Origin: Bacillota bacterium
Lineage (GTDB): Bacteria; Bacillota; Clostridia; Oscillospirales; Ruminococcaceae
Assembly: GCA_023391005.1 (NCBI GenBank)
Contig: JAEWBS010000109.1
Span: 1-33,701, forward strand
Direction: 5' to 3'
Length of the DNA: 33,701 bases
A program made the position numbers and the translations under genes. The notes under the pieces were generated by a model. The model had not been told where the DNA came from. It ran no database searches and saw only the letters and a list, made by a program, of their open reading frames with translations. Shown in pieces: positions 1-9,206 of the stretch. Each line of letters starts with the position of its first letter. Positions within the stretch are counted from its first letter, which is position 1.

Positions 1-994
1 CCAGCGCCTTTCCGCAATCCTTGCAATAAATCAGACCTGAGAAAATATTCTGCTCCGCCATCTTAGCAGGACGGCGCTTGTGCCTGCGGATGTCCTGTAC
101 GATGTCCCAAGTGGTCTGGTCTATCAGTGGCTCATGGGTGTTTTCAATTTGAATCTGCTCATTTTCAGGACGCTTGACCCGCTTCTTGTTTTTGTAAGAC
201 AGGGTGGTGTACTTGAGGTTGATGGTATGCCCGAGGTATACCTCATCCTCCAGTATCTTTCCCACCGTTGTGGAGATCCAGTAGTACGGCTTAACCGAAT
301 CGAAGCCGACAATCTTAACACCGTTTTTCTTGTAATAGTAATAGGCGGGGATTGGTATCTGCTCCTTGCGAAGCTGCATGGCAATTTGAGTGGGGCCTTT
401 CCCGCCAAGGCACAGAGAGAAAATGTACTGGACAATGGGCGCTGTTTCCTCATCGGGAATGATCTTCCGCTTGGGGTCGGCAGGGTCTTTCTGATACCCA
501 AAGGGCGGTCTTGAACCAACCCTCGCCCCGCTTTCCGCTTTGATTTTGGCGGCGGCCTTTCCCTTTTTACTGCAGTCTCTTGAATACCATTCGTTGATGA
601 TATTTTTAAAAGGGGTAAATTCATTGTCCCCATAGAGACTGTCCACACCATCGTTCATGGCGATAAACCGCACGCCGTAGCTTGGGAAAATCAGCTCTGT
701 GTATTGGCCGACCATGAGGTACTCGCGCCCAAATCGACTCATATCCTTGACGATGATGGTGGCCACCTCGCCGTTTTCCACCAGCGCAAGCATCTCCTGA
801 AAGGCCGGTCTTTGAAAATTCGTGCCTGAGTAACCGTCGTCATAGAGGAACTTTACATTGTCAAACCCATTGCCCTTTGCATACTTCTCCAGCATCATCC
901 GCTGGTTTTGGATGCTGTTGGAATCCCCCTGACTGCCGTCGTCCTGACTTAATCTTGCGTATAGAATTGTATATTTTTCGTTTGCCTGTTTCAT
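1..994 (-). CDS. Large serine recombinase (resolvase/TnpX type), 3' end outside window
   Basis: Site-specific recombinase that would integrate and excise the mobile element. I translated the frame by hand from the ATG at 994 (AAAGGAG ribosome site upstream); it stays open for 331 codons to the window edge, so the C-terminus is missing. Residues 1-150 are the resolvase catalytic domain: YARLSQDD (nucleophile Ser16), then DDGYSGTNFQRPAF and VKDMSRFGRE, all hallmarks of the family. Residues 150-300 are the recombinase domain (SRPPFGYQKDP, ILEDEVYLGHT), and a zinc ribbon starts at the edge (YCKDC). Large serine recombinases of this group (TndX/TnpX-like) act on clostridial conjugative and mobilizable transposons. 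It is the last gene of a minus-strand set running from about 3087. Function is sure at family level; the target site cannot be inferred. Confidence 0.95.
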   Translation of the reverse strand, partial: MKQANEKYTILYARLSQDDGSQGDSNSIQNQRMMLEKYAKGNGFDNVKFLYDDGYSGTNFQRPAFQEMLALVENGEVATIIVKDMSRFGREYLMVGQYTELIFPSYGVRFIAMNDGVDSLYGDNEFTPFKNIINEWYSRDCSKKGKAAAKIKAESGARVGSRPPFGYQKDPADPKRKIIPDEETAPIVQYIFSLCLGGKGPTQIAMQLRKEQIPIPAYYYYKKNGVKIVGFDSVKPYYWISTTVGKILEDEVYLGHTINLKYTTLSYKNKKRVKRPENEQIQIENTHEPLIDQTTWDIVQDIRRHKRRPAKMAEQNIFSGLIYCKDCGKAL

Positions 995-1086
995 CTGTGA
1001 GCTCCTTTCCGGCAAACCGAATACGGTATTACACATCATACTGCAACGGTTTGCACAAGTCTATGCCAAAGAAAAAATTAACCGCT

Positions 1087-1323
1087 TTACTCCATCTCAA
1101 TGAGACGAAGTAATTTTTCCGTGACGGTTTCAGAAGAGACAGGACGGAAGAAGGAACGGATTTTGAAGGCCTTTCCTTCCAGAACCATTTCCCTCTCCCA
1201 GAAGAATCCCTCCTCCGAAATAACGGCCAGTGTATCGTCAAAGGTAAAGACGGGATACCCAAAGGGGGCAGACGTGCGGGGATTGCTGGCGGCATAGCTG
1301 CCAATCATTTTTTGATTTTTCAT
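1087..1323 (-). CDS. Small conserved-type mobile-element protein, unknown function (78 aa)
   Basis: A 78-residue protein with a perfect ribosome site (AAGGAG, then ATG at 1323). It has no membrane segment or signal peptide. The middle reads FGYPVFTFDDTLAV, followed by an aromatic and charged stretch (EEGFFWEREMVLEG), suggesting a small beta-rich soluble domain. It sits 81 bp after the second RHH gene and 92 bp before the recombinase, in the same direction, so it is probably part of the same mobile-element operon. I do not recognise a named family. Other frames here are shadows. Confidence 0.7.
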   Translation of the reverse strand: MKNQKMIGSYAASNPRTSAPFGYPVFTFDDTLAVISEEGFFWEREMVLEGKAFKIRSFFRPVSSETVTEKLLRLIEME

Positions 1324-1404
1324 AAACAGATTCTCCTTTTTTGATTTTCCCTGCGGTTACAGGGTATGTACTGCCGCCGGAGAAGGGCGGCATAGGATTC
1401 ATGG

Positions 1405-1839
1405 TCAAAAGTAGTTTTCAGATTCCTCTCCGATTTCTGCAATTTCTTCGGCCTCCTGTACGGCCTTGGAGAGAGGAACAAAGCCCTTATGCAGGTTCAC
1501 CAGTTTAACAGCTTTTCCCCGCAGGCTGCGGTCAACATCATAGGGAATATCCATGCCGGTTGCCAGCAGCATATAGATTTGTGCCAGTTCCACGGCAATT
1601 TTGTAGGAGAGCTTGGAGAGATGCCGCTCCAGCTCCTTGATTTCACTGCGCTCAATTTGTTGGTAGACACTCACCAACTCACCGGTAAACTGCCGCATCA
1701 GATCTCGGCTGAGGTACTCACGGATGGCAGCATTGATGAGCTCGGAGCGGTTGGGAAAGCCCAACTCCGGATATCTTTCATCAGCCAGCTTCAGGGTATC
1801 TCCCGGCAAGGACACCGTTATTTTATCTGTCTTAGGCAT
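1405..1839 (-). CDS. Ribbon-helix-helix DNA-binding protein (144 aa)
   Basis: Probable small DNA-binding regulator or accessory protein of the mobile element. The N-terminus (MPKTDKITVSLPGDTLKLAD) is a typical RHH/CopG beta-strand and first helix, followed by GFPNRSELINAAIREYLS as the helix-turn-helix half. The remaining ~90 residues are mostly helical and may serve dimerization. I chose the ATG at 1839 because GAGGGG lies just upstream; a longer reading from 1887 adds 16 residues without a better site. The gene overlaps the stop of the upstream RHH gene by 8 bp, indicating translational coupling. The two RHH proteins probably work as a pair, for example as a heteromeric repressor or in segregation or mobilization. 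Confidence 0.8.
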   Translation of the reverse strand: MPKTDKITVSLPGDTLKLADERYPELGFPNRSELINAAIREYLSRDLMRQFTGELVSVYQQIERSEIKELERHLSKLSYKIAVELAQIYMLLATGMDIPYDVDRSLRGKAVKLVNLHKGFVPLSKAVQEAEEIAEIGEESENYF

Positions 1840-2263
1840 CGTCATCCCCCTCGGTATCTGTATGCTGATAGGCATAGATGTCGTCATAGCGGATGTTGCC
1901 GATGGTGTTTTTTACATCCTTGATGCACTTTTGGCGCAAACGTTTCAGCGTTTCTTCATCGGCCCCAGAGACGGTTGATGCAGTCACATGAGCCACCATG
2001 GACAGCTCCACACACAGCCGAAACAGCTGTCGGCAAATTTTCGCATCCAGCTTTGTCACCTGATTCTCCAGAAACGCAAGGGTGGTTTTGTTCATGTAGT
2101 CGGTGTCGTTCTGGCTGTGAAGATACCCGAGATAAAACTCGGTGGCAGCACCCACAAAGGCGCTGCGGCTGGGGTAATCATAGAGGGGATACTCCGCATC
2201 CACCCGCTTCAACAGTTCGGGTTTCATATGAATTCCTACTTTGGTTTTGTTGTCGTCATGCAT
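1832..2263 (-). CDS. Ribbon-helix-helix DNA-binding protein (143 aa)
   Basis: First of two tandem RHH genes. The N-terminus reads KVGIHMKPELLKRVDAEY, then YPSRSAFVGAATEFYLGYL, the same strand-helix-helix plan as its downstream neighbour; the two are probably distant paralogues. The C-terminal ~80 residues are helical and end in an acidic tail (DTEGDDDA). The start at 2263 is supported by AAAAGGAGAG upstream. The 3' end overlaps the next RHH gene by 8 bp. Likely roles are control of the element's own operon or assistance to a relaxase or recombinase; the sequence does not say which. Confidence 0.8.
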   Translation of the reverse strand: MHDDNKTKVGIHMKPELLKRVDAEYPLYDYPSRSAFVGAATEFYLGYLHSQNDTDYMNKTTLAFLENQVTKLDAKICRQLFRLCVELSMVAHVTASTVSGADEETLKRLRQKCIKDVKNTIGNIRYDDIYAYQHTDTEGDDDA

Positions 2264-2769
2264 CGTGCATCTCTCCTTTTTTGATTGAATTTCCGTTACG
2301 GATGTCCGGAAAAACTGCGGAATAGCTGAACTTTCCGCCTTTGAGACTTCCAGAAGGAATACCTGTTTCGATTTCGATCACCTTCTCCGACCACCATAAA
2401 AACCCGCTCCGCGCCCCGCACTGCGGGACGCTGTGACTGTCAGGGGGCCGCTTGCGGACACCTGACTTTATCCTGCTCATCCCTTTTACCATGTGAGGTG
2501 GCGGCTTTGGGTAAAGCGGCTTCTTTCCCGGCAGTTCCGCACAAAGCCCTCACGTTACTTTTGCTTAGGGATGCCACCTCGTCCGTCAAAGTGGCACACG
2601 GGGTGACACAGGGGCAAACAAGGGGCATAGGAGGGAGTCCTCAGATCTCCCCCGAAAGGGGATGATCATCAGAGAAAAAAAGCAAAGCTGACACCGGCCT
2701 ATTTCTTCTTTCTGTAATAATTTCTTGTTACTTGGGTGCTTCTTTATTCTCTCTTGTTTTATCCTATTG
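2264..2769. other. Intergenic segment, G+C-rich with inverted repeats, no convincing gene
   Basis: About 500 bases between the RHH genes and the HTH gene. Several short frames are open here but none has a good ribosome site and start. The middle part (about 2400-2640) is much richer in G+C than its flanks and holds a split inverted repeat: GTGAGG (2493-2498) and GGCTTTG (2503-2509) pair with CAAAGCC (2542-2548) and CTCAC (2549-2553), and GAGGTGGC (2495-2502) can alternatively pair with GCCACCTC (2573-2580). This could be a structured RNA, a leader or a transfer origin. Confidence 0.4.
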
Positions 2770-3087
2770 CTATGTGACAGAGGGAGGGGGCTCACCATGA
2801 ACCGAGGGAGTATTCAGAGGGAGCATCTCATAGGAGTTGTTCCGCTGGCGACCGTCGCCAAAGTTGTATTTCACACGGATGAGGCAGCGTTTCTTCAGCT
2901 CCTTAATTGCGCGGCCTGTGGAACTGTCAGAGATGCCGCAGGCCTTGGCGATGGTCGCTCTGCTGGGATAGCAGCCCTTTGTTTTGTTATGGCAGCACAG
3001 CAGGTAGCAATAGACGGCAAAAGCGATTGGCGGCAGCCGATATGCAAAGATTTTTCTTGGCAGCATGACGAATGGTTCTTGCTTCAT
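2770..3087 (-). CDS. Winged-helix replication-initiator-like protein (105 aa)
   Basis: Small DNA-binding protein resembling the N-terminal winged-helix domain of replication initiators and the helix-turn-helix proteins of Firmicutes integrative elements. Residues 6-30 (FVMLPRKIFAYRLPPIAFAV) resemble the start of RepA_N-like initiators; residues 42-75 form the helix-turn-helix (SRATIAKACGISDSSTGRAI) and KKRCLIRVKY is the wing. There is no second catalytic or oligomerization domain, so it is shorter than full plasmid initiators. The ATG at 3087 has AAGGAG upstream. The ~65 bp direct-repeat array lies immediately 5' of the gene, as iterons do for initiator genes, so binding to that array is a reasonable inference. 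Confidence 0.75.
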   Translation of the reverse strand: MKQEPFVMLPRKIFAYRLPPIAFAVYCYLLCCHNKTKGCYPSRATIAKACGISDSSTGRAIKELKKRCLIRVKYNFGDGRQRNNSYEMLPLNTPSVHGEPPPSVT

Positions 3088-3121
3088 TTTCTTCTTCTCC
3101 TTTTCTCTCTAATAAAAAGTT

Positions 3122-3540
3122 CCTCTACTATATAGCCGATTTGAAGGGTAGGTTGAGCCATTAAACTTTCAGCTTCCCAAAAAATCCCCTCACTACTAAG
3201 CCGGTTTCAGAGGTGGATTGAGCGGATAATTTTTTGAGGAACTCAAATAGCCCCCTACTATTAAGCCGATTTTGCAGTGTAGTTGGACCAAATTATTTTT
3301 GATAATAAAAATATCCCTCTACTATTAATCCAGTTTCAGACACGGGTTGCACGGGAAAATTTTCAACCCGGTAAAAAGCCCTCCTACTATTAAGCCGGTT
3401 TCAGGGGGCTGTTGGACGGAATTATTTTTCAAACGATGAAAAAGCCTCTCACTATTAAGCCGATTTGGGGCATGGGTTGCACGGAAAAATTCCAAACGCT
3501 GTACAAACATCACTCGCTATTAAGCCGATTTTATAGGGGG
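3122..3540. repeat. Seven-copy ~65 bp direct repeat array, iteron-like
   Basis: The core CTACTATTAAGCCGATTTC recurs seven times. Anchoring on AGCCG (or its variant), the copies begin at 3134, 3199, 3264, 3328, 3393, 3458 and 3523, giving spacings of 65, 65, 64, 65, 65 and 65. A second element, roughly GGTTGCACGGAAAATTTTTC, recurs ~20 bases after each core, so most of the unit is repeated in diverged form rather than a short repeat between unique spacers. The array lies directly upstream of the winged-helix gene at 3087 and contains no convincing ORF. It could be an iteron-type origin, a partition site or multiple operators. Confidence 0.85.
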
Positions 3541-3557
3541 ATACAAAACCAAAATGC

Positions 3558-3591
3558 AAAGTGCCGCCCGATTTTTTTCGGACGGCACTTT
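3558..3591 (-). terminator. Terminator of the DISARM operon
   Basis: A 14-bp stem with one mismatch (AAAGTGCCGCCCGA and TCGGACGGCACTTT) around a 6-base T loop. On the minus strand it follows the drmB stop at 3681 and is trailed by a T-rich stretch, as expected for factor-independent termination. Confidence 0.7.
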
Positions 3592-3680
3592 ACTGGATGT
3601 ATTATTACACAAAGGATTCTTATTTTGATATATGTCAGGAACAAAAAAACCATAGATTTATGGTAAACAGATAAAAACTA

Positions 3681-5531
3681 CTAAAATTGATTATAGAACC
3701 CCATTTGAGGATTCTCATAAGTTCCGATTACAACACCGCGATCAAGGAATCCGTTTCTCTCTTCACAACAAGTTTCCGGCAACAGCGCACAGGCATGACA
3801 AGCTGCCAGATTGAGGGATTCGCGTCCTTGTCCATGACTCAAAATGCACACGGGATCGTTTGAGCAAGTTCTCGCACCGTCAATTGCTCGCTTGAAAATT
3901 TTCGGGAATGCGTCTGGCTTGCCTTGGCGAACAAGACCGCCAAGAGTGCCTTCCGAATCACCGCTTGCTGTGTAGATGAAGATAGCAGCCATTTCTTTAC
4001 CGTCACTTTCATCGGCGCAATATAAACGCTCGCTCAGATTGGCAATGCTGTAACCGCACTCAAAACTTAACTGCTTAATAAGCAAATGTGAGATGGTATG
4101 CAACAATAAAAGTTTAGGCGTTATTGTTCGCGGATGATTCAGCGCAAAGAATGAGTTTGCGTAGTTGTCATTAATCTTTTTAGTCCGCTCAACAACCAAA
4201 GGATTTGCGGCAATCCAAGCGTCAATATCAGATTGATTGAACTCAATAAAGATTCCTTCTCCACGAACTTCGTAAGCGGGATACCAGTGAGTTTCAGGCT
4301 CTTTAACATGAACAAACCCGTCATCGTCTTTGCCAGAAACGGGGTTAATACGGGAAAAGCCAATCAGCGCATTAACCACACGGACTTTATCAATCAGCGA
4401 AACTGCCTTAATGTGTGGGAGTTTATCTTGGAAAAGTTCTTTGCGGATACCTTCTCGCGAAAAATCACCTAAAGAGCCGGAAGGCGTGTTTATTTCTCCG
4501 CTAAGTGCCACATACTCTTCGGCTCGGTATTTTACGCTGGTAACATCAATTTCGGTTTCGCATTCATCAAGCCACTTCCTGCTTAAAATTGTCTCCACGC
4601 TTGACTTCGGCGCACCGATTTCAGACGCTATCTTTTCAACCCATTTAGGGAGTCTTCTTGTTATTATGTTTATTCTGTCTTCCGGCTCCTCATCCGCAAT
4701 AATTGTCATGCAATCCGCGAAAGCTCCGCTCTTTTCAATTTTGGCATTTAACTTGTCTGCATACGGAGGAATAACCAGAGAACTGTAAACCACAGGGAAG
4801 TAAACCGACGACGAACCGCGCTGAACTGTTCTCGGATACAAGATGCATTTTTCTTTTTCGTGCTTATGCGGATGCCCGCCTTCACAACGAAAAATTTCTT
4901 TTTCGGCATCCTTGTCGAGCTTTTCAAAGCAATCTTTTTCAAACGCTCCTTTAAGTGTGGTATACGCACCGCAAGAACACGAGATGCTCAAACCCTCAAG
5001 ACCTTCTGTGCCTGAAGCCCCAGTTTTGAATGAGAGTGAGGGATTGCCACATATTGGTTTCTTACTCTGCTTATGAACCCACTTTACCCACGGAAAATCA
5101 TTTATGTGTCCGTGTTCGCAAACGGTAACAATACGGGCAACAACCAAATCTTGTTTACAATCCATGCATTGCATGTGCTTTGCCATATGCGGATCTTTCT
5201 CAAGAGATTTCGGGTTGGAACGCTTTTGATATTCCGCTGTCCATTTATCGATAGGCTGAAATTTTCTGCACTTGGGGCAAAAATACCATTCCGGAAAACG
5301 AGAGTATGATATTTTTGTAGGTAAAGCAAAATAGTCAACTCCCAAGGCTTTGGCAAAACGGTCATCATAGATTCTCTGGGTTTCGCTCCAAGTTTCCGGG
5401 GCAGCGGTTATAAGCGTCTGATCCGGAAAATCAACCATGGCTCCCACACCGTATTGAAGTACAGCCTGAGCCGCTCTTACGGAATGCGTTACCTTGTTGA
5501 GGGCAACCTTGTCTTTAATTTGATATTCCAT
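3681..5531 (-). CDS. drmB: DISARM core protein DrmB (DUF1998), 616 aa
   Basis: Core component of DISARM anti-phage systems, thought to act with the DrmA helicase on unmethylated incoming DNA. The protein has cysteine pairs typical of zinc ribbons (YFCPKCRKFQP near residue 85; MQCMDC near 125; SCSCGAY near 185). Its C-terminal third is the DUF1998/MZB-type region, with HTISHLLIKQLSFECGYS near residue 480, IYTASGDSEGTLGGL near 520, and the cysteine cluster CSNDPVC ... ACHACALLPETCC near 555-590. The ATG directly follows the drmA stop (TAAATG), so the two are probably translated together. Length fits DrmB. It is the last gene of the operon; a drmC phospholipase-D-like gene normally follows or lies nearby but is absent here. 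Confidence 0.88.
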   Translation of the reverse strand: MEYQIKDKVALNKVTHSVRAAQAVLQYGVGAMVDFPDQTLITAAPETWSETQRIYDDRFAKALGVDYFALPTKISYSRFPEWYFCPKCRKFQPIDKWTAEYQKRSNPKSLEKDPHMAKHMQCMDCKQDLVVARIVTVCEHGHINDFPWVKWVHKQSKKPICGNPSLSFKTGASGTEGLEGLSISCSCGAYTTLKGAFEKDCFEKLDKDAEKEIFRCEGGHPHKHEKEKCILYPRTVQRGSSSVYFPVVYSSLVIPPYADKLNAKIEKSGAFADCMTIIADEEPEDRINIITRRLPKWVEKIASEIGAPKSSVETILSRKWLDECETEIDVTSVKYRAEEYVALSGEINTPSGSLGDFSREGIRKELFQDKLPHIKAVSLIDKVRVVNALIGFSRINPVSGKDDDGFVHVKEPETHWYPAYEVRGEGIFIEFNQSDIDAWIAANPLVVERTKKINDNYANSFFALNHPRTITPKLLLLHTISHLLIKQLSFECGYSIANLSERLYCADESDGKEMAAIFIYTASGDSEGTLGGLVRQGKPDAFPKIFKRAIDGARTCSNDPVCILSHGQGRESLNLAACHACALLPETCCEERNGFLDRGVVIGTYENPQMGFYNQF

Positions 5532-8500
5532 TTAGTTTCCCTCCCATATCACGATTTCACCAAGCACCTGCGTATCTACATTTCTCATGGATGTCAGTGT
5601 TTCTCGTGCATTGTCTTTGCCGCCGGAATTATACTGTTTTAACAATCTTCCCAAACCCGCATTCGGAGGTGCAACCATAAACCTGCGGCCGAAGTAATAT
5701 GCAGTTTTTGAGGTTTGGGCGGTTTTGGCATATTTCTGCCAATCCTCGATATAATCCTCGATTTCTGCTTGCACTTCAGCGAGGTCATCCTCAAGTTCGT
5801 TATCGGCCCGAGTGTTTATTTGTTTTATTCTTTCGAGAATAAATTGCTCGGTTTCTTGAACGGCATCCTCGAAATAGTCCTTGTCGAAGTTTATCGCATC
5901 CTTGTCTTCCGCAAGACCCGCGTGTTGCCTTATCATTGCCGTGACAACGGCGTGTAACGCTCTCTCCCGTGCGGGTTTTGAGAACGGTGTGGCTCCGGTG
6001 GGTTCAACAAATCGATAAAAGGACTCGTGGTAGGCTCTGAATCGCTCGTAATGAGAACGGTCACGGCTTTTTGTCGCATCATACTGCACAAAAGCGACTC
6101 CGGGATATGAACGACCGACACGACTGGATGCCTGAATGTATTCGCTGGTCAGCTTCGGCTGTCCGATGAGAAGCATAACATTCAATCGCGCAACATCAAT
6201 ACCGACGGAAATCATATTTGTGGCAAGCAGAACGTTGGAAGCATAACGTTTATTGTTCATATTGGTTCGTGAGTATTCCAGTTTTTCAAGTTTATCCAGC
6301 GTTTCATTTAATTCGGTAGTGGTGACACGGCTGGTAAGCTCATCCGCACTGACAATCAAACGACGCGATGTGAACAGCCTGTTTGCGGTTCGGATGATGA
6401 AGTCTTTAACGTCATCTTCCACAAGTGTGGAAGCTTTGCCCAAATCTTTCAAGCTATTAAAATATGCGGTCAGTGTCCATAGCTTGTCTTTGACTTCATC
6501 GGGCAATTTCATCATGTGAATCCTTTGTAATAAAGCCGCCATTGCACGAATTTCCATCATTGCCTTAGTCTTGCCGGAAGGCATAAGCCCGACATATTTT
6601 CGTCCGAAGACTCCGTTTTCATAAGATATTTCCGCTTCACGAGCAAAGAACGAGTCGCCTGAATCCAATCCCGGTGCCGGGAATTGAACAACATCACGAT
6701 TATATAAAACCGAGCATTGTTCCTTGGCTCTTCTGATTGTAGCCGTAGAAGCGATAATTTTCGGACGCACCCCTTTTTGACTGCAAATAGCATCTACGGC
6801 TGTTTCATACAGACCCACTATCGTTCCGAGGGCTCCCGATATAAGATGAAGCTCGTCTTGAATAATTAGTTCGGGAGCGCGGTTGTCGCTATTCACGGCA
6901 AAGAAAGAACCGATGCGACCGTCCCAAGGCAACATGGCGAATTTATCAACTGTACCAAACAGAAGTGTCGGAGGATTGTTGTAGAGTTCCTCATCGATTA
7001 TTTGAATCGGCAGTTTCGCCGTAAAATCACAATCTTCATGTGTGCAAGACATATAAAAGTGCTTTCCGTCCCGCATTTTATATCCCCAAGAACCGACGAG
7101 CTTTTTGTCTTTATCATCCTTAACAAGTTTTGTGCCGCACCACGGGCATTTCAAAACTTGAAACTTGTTGTGACGATCTTTCTCATTCCTCACATAGAAA
7201 TGATCTTTAACGGCAAGTAGCTTCTTAAGATGGAAATTGGCATCATCATTTTTGTTCGGAATGTGACTTCCTCCGATCCAAAGACCAATCGTTATCGGTT
7301 CTTTGCCAAGAGGATATGCCGGATAAACGCGCTTTCTGGCTTCGCAGTCTTGGCGGATATACTCACAGGCGCAGATGAGCGTTGCCGCTCTGGTAAACTG
7401 TTGAGCCGCAAGCAAGCGCAAAGTATAGCGCATAATAACCGCCGTGCCGCCTGACTCGGTAAGATGTGTCAGTCTGCGATAGAAGATCGTAAAAGCAGTT
7501 AATCCAAGGTAAGCCTCAGTTTTACCACCGCCTGTGGGAAACCAAATCAAATCAACGATATCCCGTTCAGGTGATTCGTCGTTTATGATAGAATTAATGT
7601 CCATCAATAGAAACGCAATCTGGAACGGACGCCATCGGCAGTCCTTATCATCCTGCTGACGATAATCCATATCTTGAAGAAGTTCTGCAATTTTTTCATC
7701 ACCGGGATAACGGTCAGTATCCGAAGTCTGTTGTTGCATCCGAAGGTGTACCCTTTGCATGAACATGGCTCTGTTCGCGAGGACAAAAGCGGAGTATGCT
7801 TTCTCATCACTTTCTAGTGCGGCAAGCCCAGAATACATTCGTTTATAAGCTCGCTTGCATTCGGCGATGTTTTTGGCAGCGGCGGATTTGTATCTCGGAT
7901 CAAGCGTTGAAGTGATGCCTTCCAGTTCAACAACCCATGCTTTGTATAAGTCCACGAGACTTTGTAAGGCACCAAGTTTCGTAGATTTGTCCGTTTTGTT
8001 CAAATCGGAAAGATACTTCATGGATAACTGCTCAACCGATATTTTATCGTTTGACGGCAGGTCAAAACTCATCGGCGGCACTTCGGAAATCGGGAAATAA
8101 TCGCTCCAGATACTGCCGTCACCGTTTTTGTCAATATTCCAATCCACGGACACGCCAAGCCCGGTTCCAAAAATTTTCTTGTCTCTGTATAGCAAGTCAA
8201 GTGACTGCTCTTCATCGTCCATGTTGTCAATATCGGCTTCAGCACTGCTTTCAATAAAAACAAAATCGTTATCCGCAGAAGAGATTTCCAAAACGGGCTG
8301 ATAAATACAATGATATGCCTTCGCAGGCACTTCAGATAATCCGTTAACGAGCATTATGCTAAGTGACCATATGCCTTCGGAAATTTTTGTTCTGAGTGCC
8401 GTAACCTTTGCCGTCGTTCCGTCAATATCCCTGTTTGCATCAATATAATCACTTCCGGAAAAATCAAGGACGAATTCGATATCATTGTGCGGCTCGCGAA

Positions 8501-9206
8501 CATAAGCTGAACGACAAAGCTCCGCCAAACGATAAGCAGGCTGTTTCAAAATATCGTGATCGGTTTCCGAAATTGTGTCTCGCTCGAAAATATCCCTAAT
8601 TTCTTTCTTCTGAACCGACCTTAACAGACGGAAAACTTTTTCCTCTTTGTCATAATTCATGATGTGCGAAAACTCCGACGGCACAACATAGTCATCCGCT
8701 CCGTCGGCAGGAGTATAAGGCACCACACAATCGGGAATTTTGGCGTTTCTGTAGGTGGCAAGAGAAACCTTCCCGCGAACGATATCCGCCGAGCCTTTGA
8801 CGATGAATGTTATCCCCATCGAAGAAGGCATATATTGCGCCGAAAGTTCAATTTCCTCATCAAGGTTCTCATCGGCGGTTTCGTCAAATTCATAGCTGCG
8901 GTTGCCTTTGCTTTCAGTCAATACCAACTCTGACGGTTCCGTTTCTCCAATCGCAGATTCATCTTCAAAAACGCTTTCTTTCGTTTCGGTTATAGGCACG
9001 GTTTCGTCATTATCTTGGTTCACCTGATTCCCTTGCGGATACAGAATTCCTACGGAATAGCGGCTCATCGGACTGCTGGAGATTAATTCATGTTCAATGT
9101 CAGGAACGCTAAACTCCGAGCCCGGTCCGAGAAGTTCGGACTTTATCAAGTTGATGTATTCATCTCGGGCATTAATAAGATGGTTCCGAATTTCGTTGCT
9201 TGTCAT
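5532..9206 (-). CDS. drmA: DISARM helicase DrmA (1224 aa)
   Basis: Superfamily 2 helicase-type ATPase, the core engine of DISARM. The Walker A motif FPTGGGKTEAYL lies near residue 555, and the DEAD-box-like motif is DELHLISG near 784. The C-terminal helicase domain shows ATNMISVGIDVARLNV near 997 and QASSRVGRSYPG near 1028, including the Q..SRVGR arginine-finger motif. A CxxC pair (KCPWCGTK) near 690 with later cysteines suggests an inserted zinc ribbon. The ~550-residue N-terminal part has no motif I can name. The start is coupled: ATGA shared with the drmE stop, with GGAGG seven bases upstream. The gene is followed without a gap by drmB, matching the conserved drmA-drmB pair. Confidence 0.9.
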   Translation of the reverse strand: MTSNEIRNHLINARDEYINLIKSELLGPGSEFSVPDIEHELISSSPMSRYSVGILYPQGNQVNQDNDETVPITETKESVFEDESAIGETEPSELVLTESKGNRSYEFDETADENLDEEIELSAQYMPSSMGITFIVKGSADIVRGKVSLATYRNAKIPDCVVPYTPADGADDYVVPSEFSHIMNYDKEEKVFRLLRSVQKKEIRDIFERDTISETDHDILKQPAYRLAELCRSAYVREPHNDIEFVLDFSGSDYIDANRDIDGTTAKVTALRTKISEGIWSLSIMLVNGLSEVPAKAYHCIYQPVLEISSADNDFVFIESSAEADIDNMDDEEQSLDLLYRDKKIFGTGLGVSVDWNIDKNGDGSIWSDYFPISEVPPMSFDLPSNDKISVEQLSMKYLSDLNKTDKSTKLGALQSLVDLYKAWVVELEGITSTLDPRYKSAAAKNIAECKRAYKRMYSGLAALESDEKAYSAFVLANRAMFMQRVHLRMQQQTSDTDRYPGDEKIAELLQDMDYRQQDDKDCRWRPFQIAFLLMDINSIINDESPERDIVDLIWFPTGGGKTEAYLGLTAFTIFYRRLTHLTESGGTAVIMRYTLRLLAAQQFTRAATLICACEYIRQDCEARKRVYPAYPLGKEPITIGLWIGGSHIPNKNDDANFHLKKLLAVKDHFYVRNEKDRHNKFQVLKCPWCGTKLVKDDKDKKLVGSWGYKMRDGKHFYMSCTHEDCDFTAKLPIQIIDEELYNNPPTLLFGTVDKFAMLPWDGRIGSFFAVNSDNRAPELIIQDELHLISGALGTIVGLYETAVDAICSQKGVRPKIIASTATIRRAKEQCSVLYNRDVVQFPAPGLDSGDSFFAREAEISYENGVFGRKYVGLMPSGKTKAMMEIRAMAALLQRIHMMKLPDEVKDKLWTLTAYFNSLKDLGKASTLVEDDVKDFIIRTANRLFTSRRLIVSADELTSRVTTTELNETLDKLEKLEYSRTNMNNKRYASNVLLATNMISVGIDVARLNVMLLIGQPKLTSEYIQASSRVGRSYPGVAFVQYDATKSRDRSHYERFRAYHESFYRFVEPTGATPFSKPARERALHAVVTAMIRQHAGLAEDKDAINFDKDYFEDAVQETEQFILERIKQINTRADNELEDDLAEVQAEIEDYIEDWQKYAKTAQTSKTAYYFGRRFMVAPPNAGLGRLLKQYNSGGKDNARETLTSMRNVDTQVLGEIVIWEGN

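Noticed and set aside
124..651. 175-aa minus-strand reading frame
   Set aside because: It lies in another frame of the serine recombinase, whose own frame stays open across the region with family motifs.
2440..2628. 62-aa Cys/Ala-rich minus-strand frame
   Set aside because: No ribosome site, low-complexity composition, and it overlaps inverted repeats; more likely non-coding, though conservation could change that.
3122..3540. CRISPR array
   Set aside because: Both the core and the segments between cores are similar from unit to unit, the copies are diverged, and no cas genes are nearby. It is a degenerate tandem repeat.
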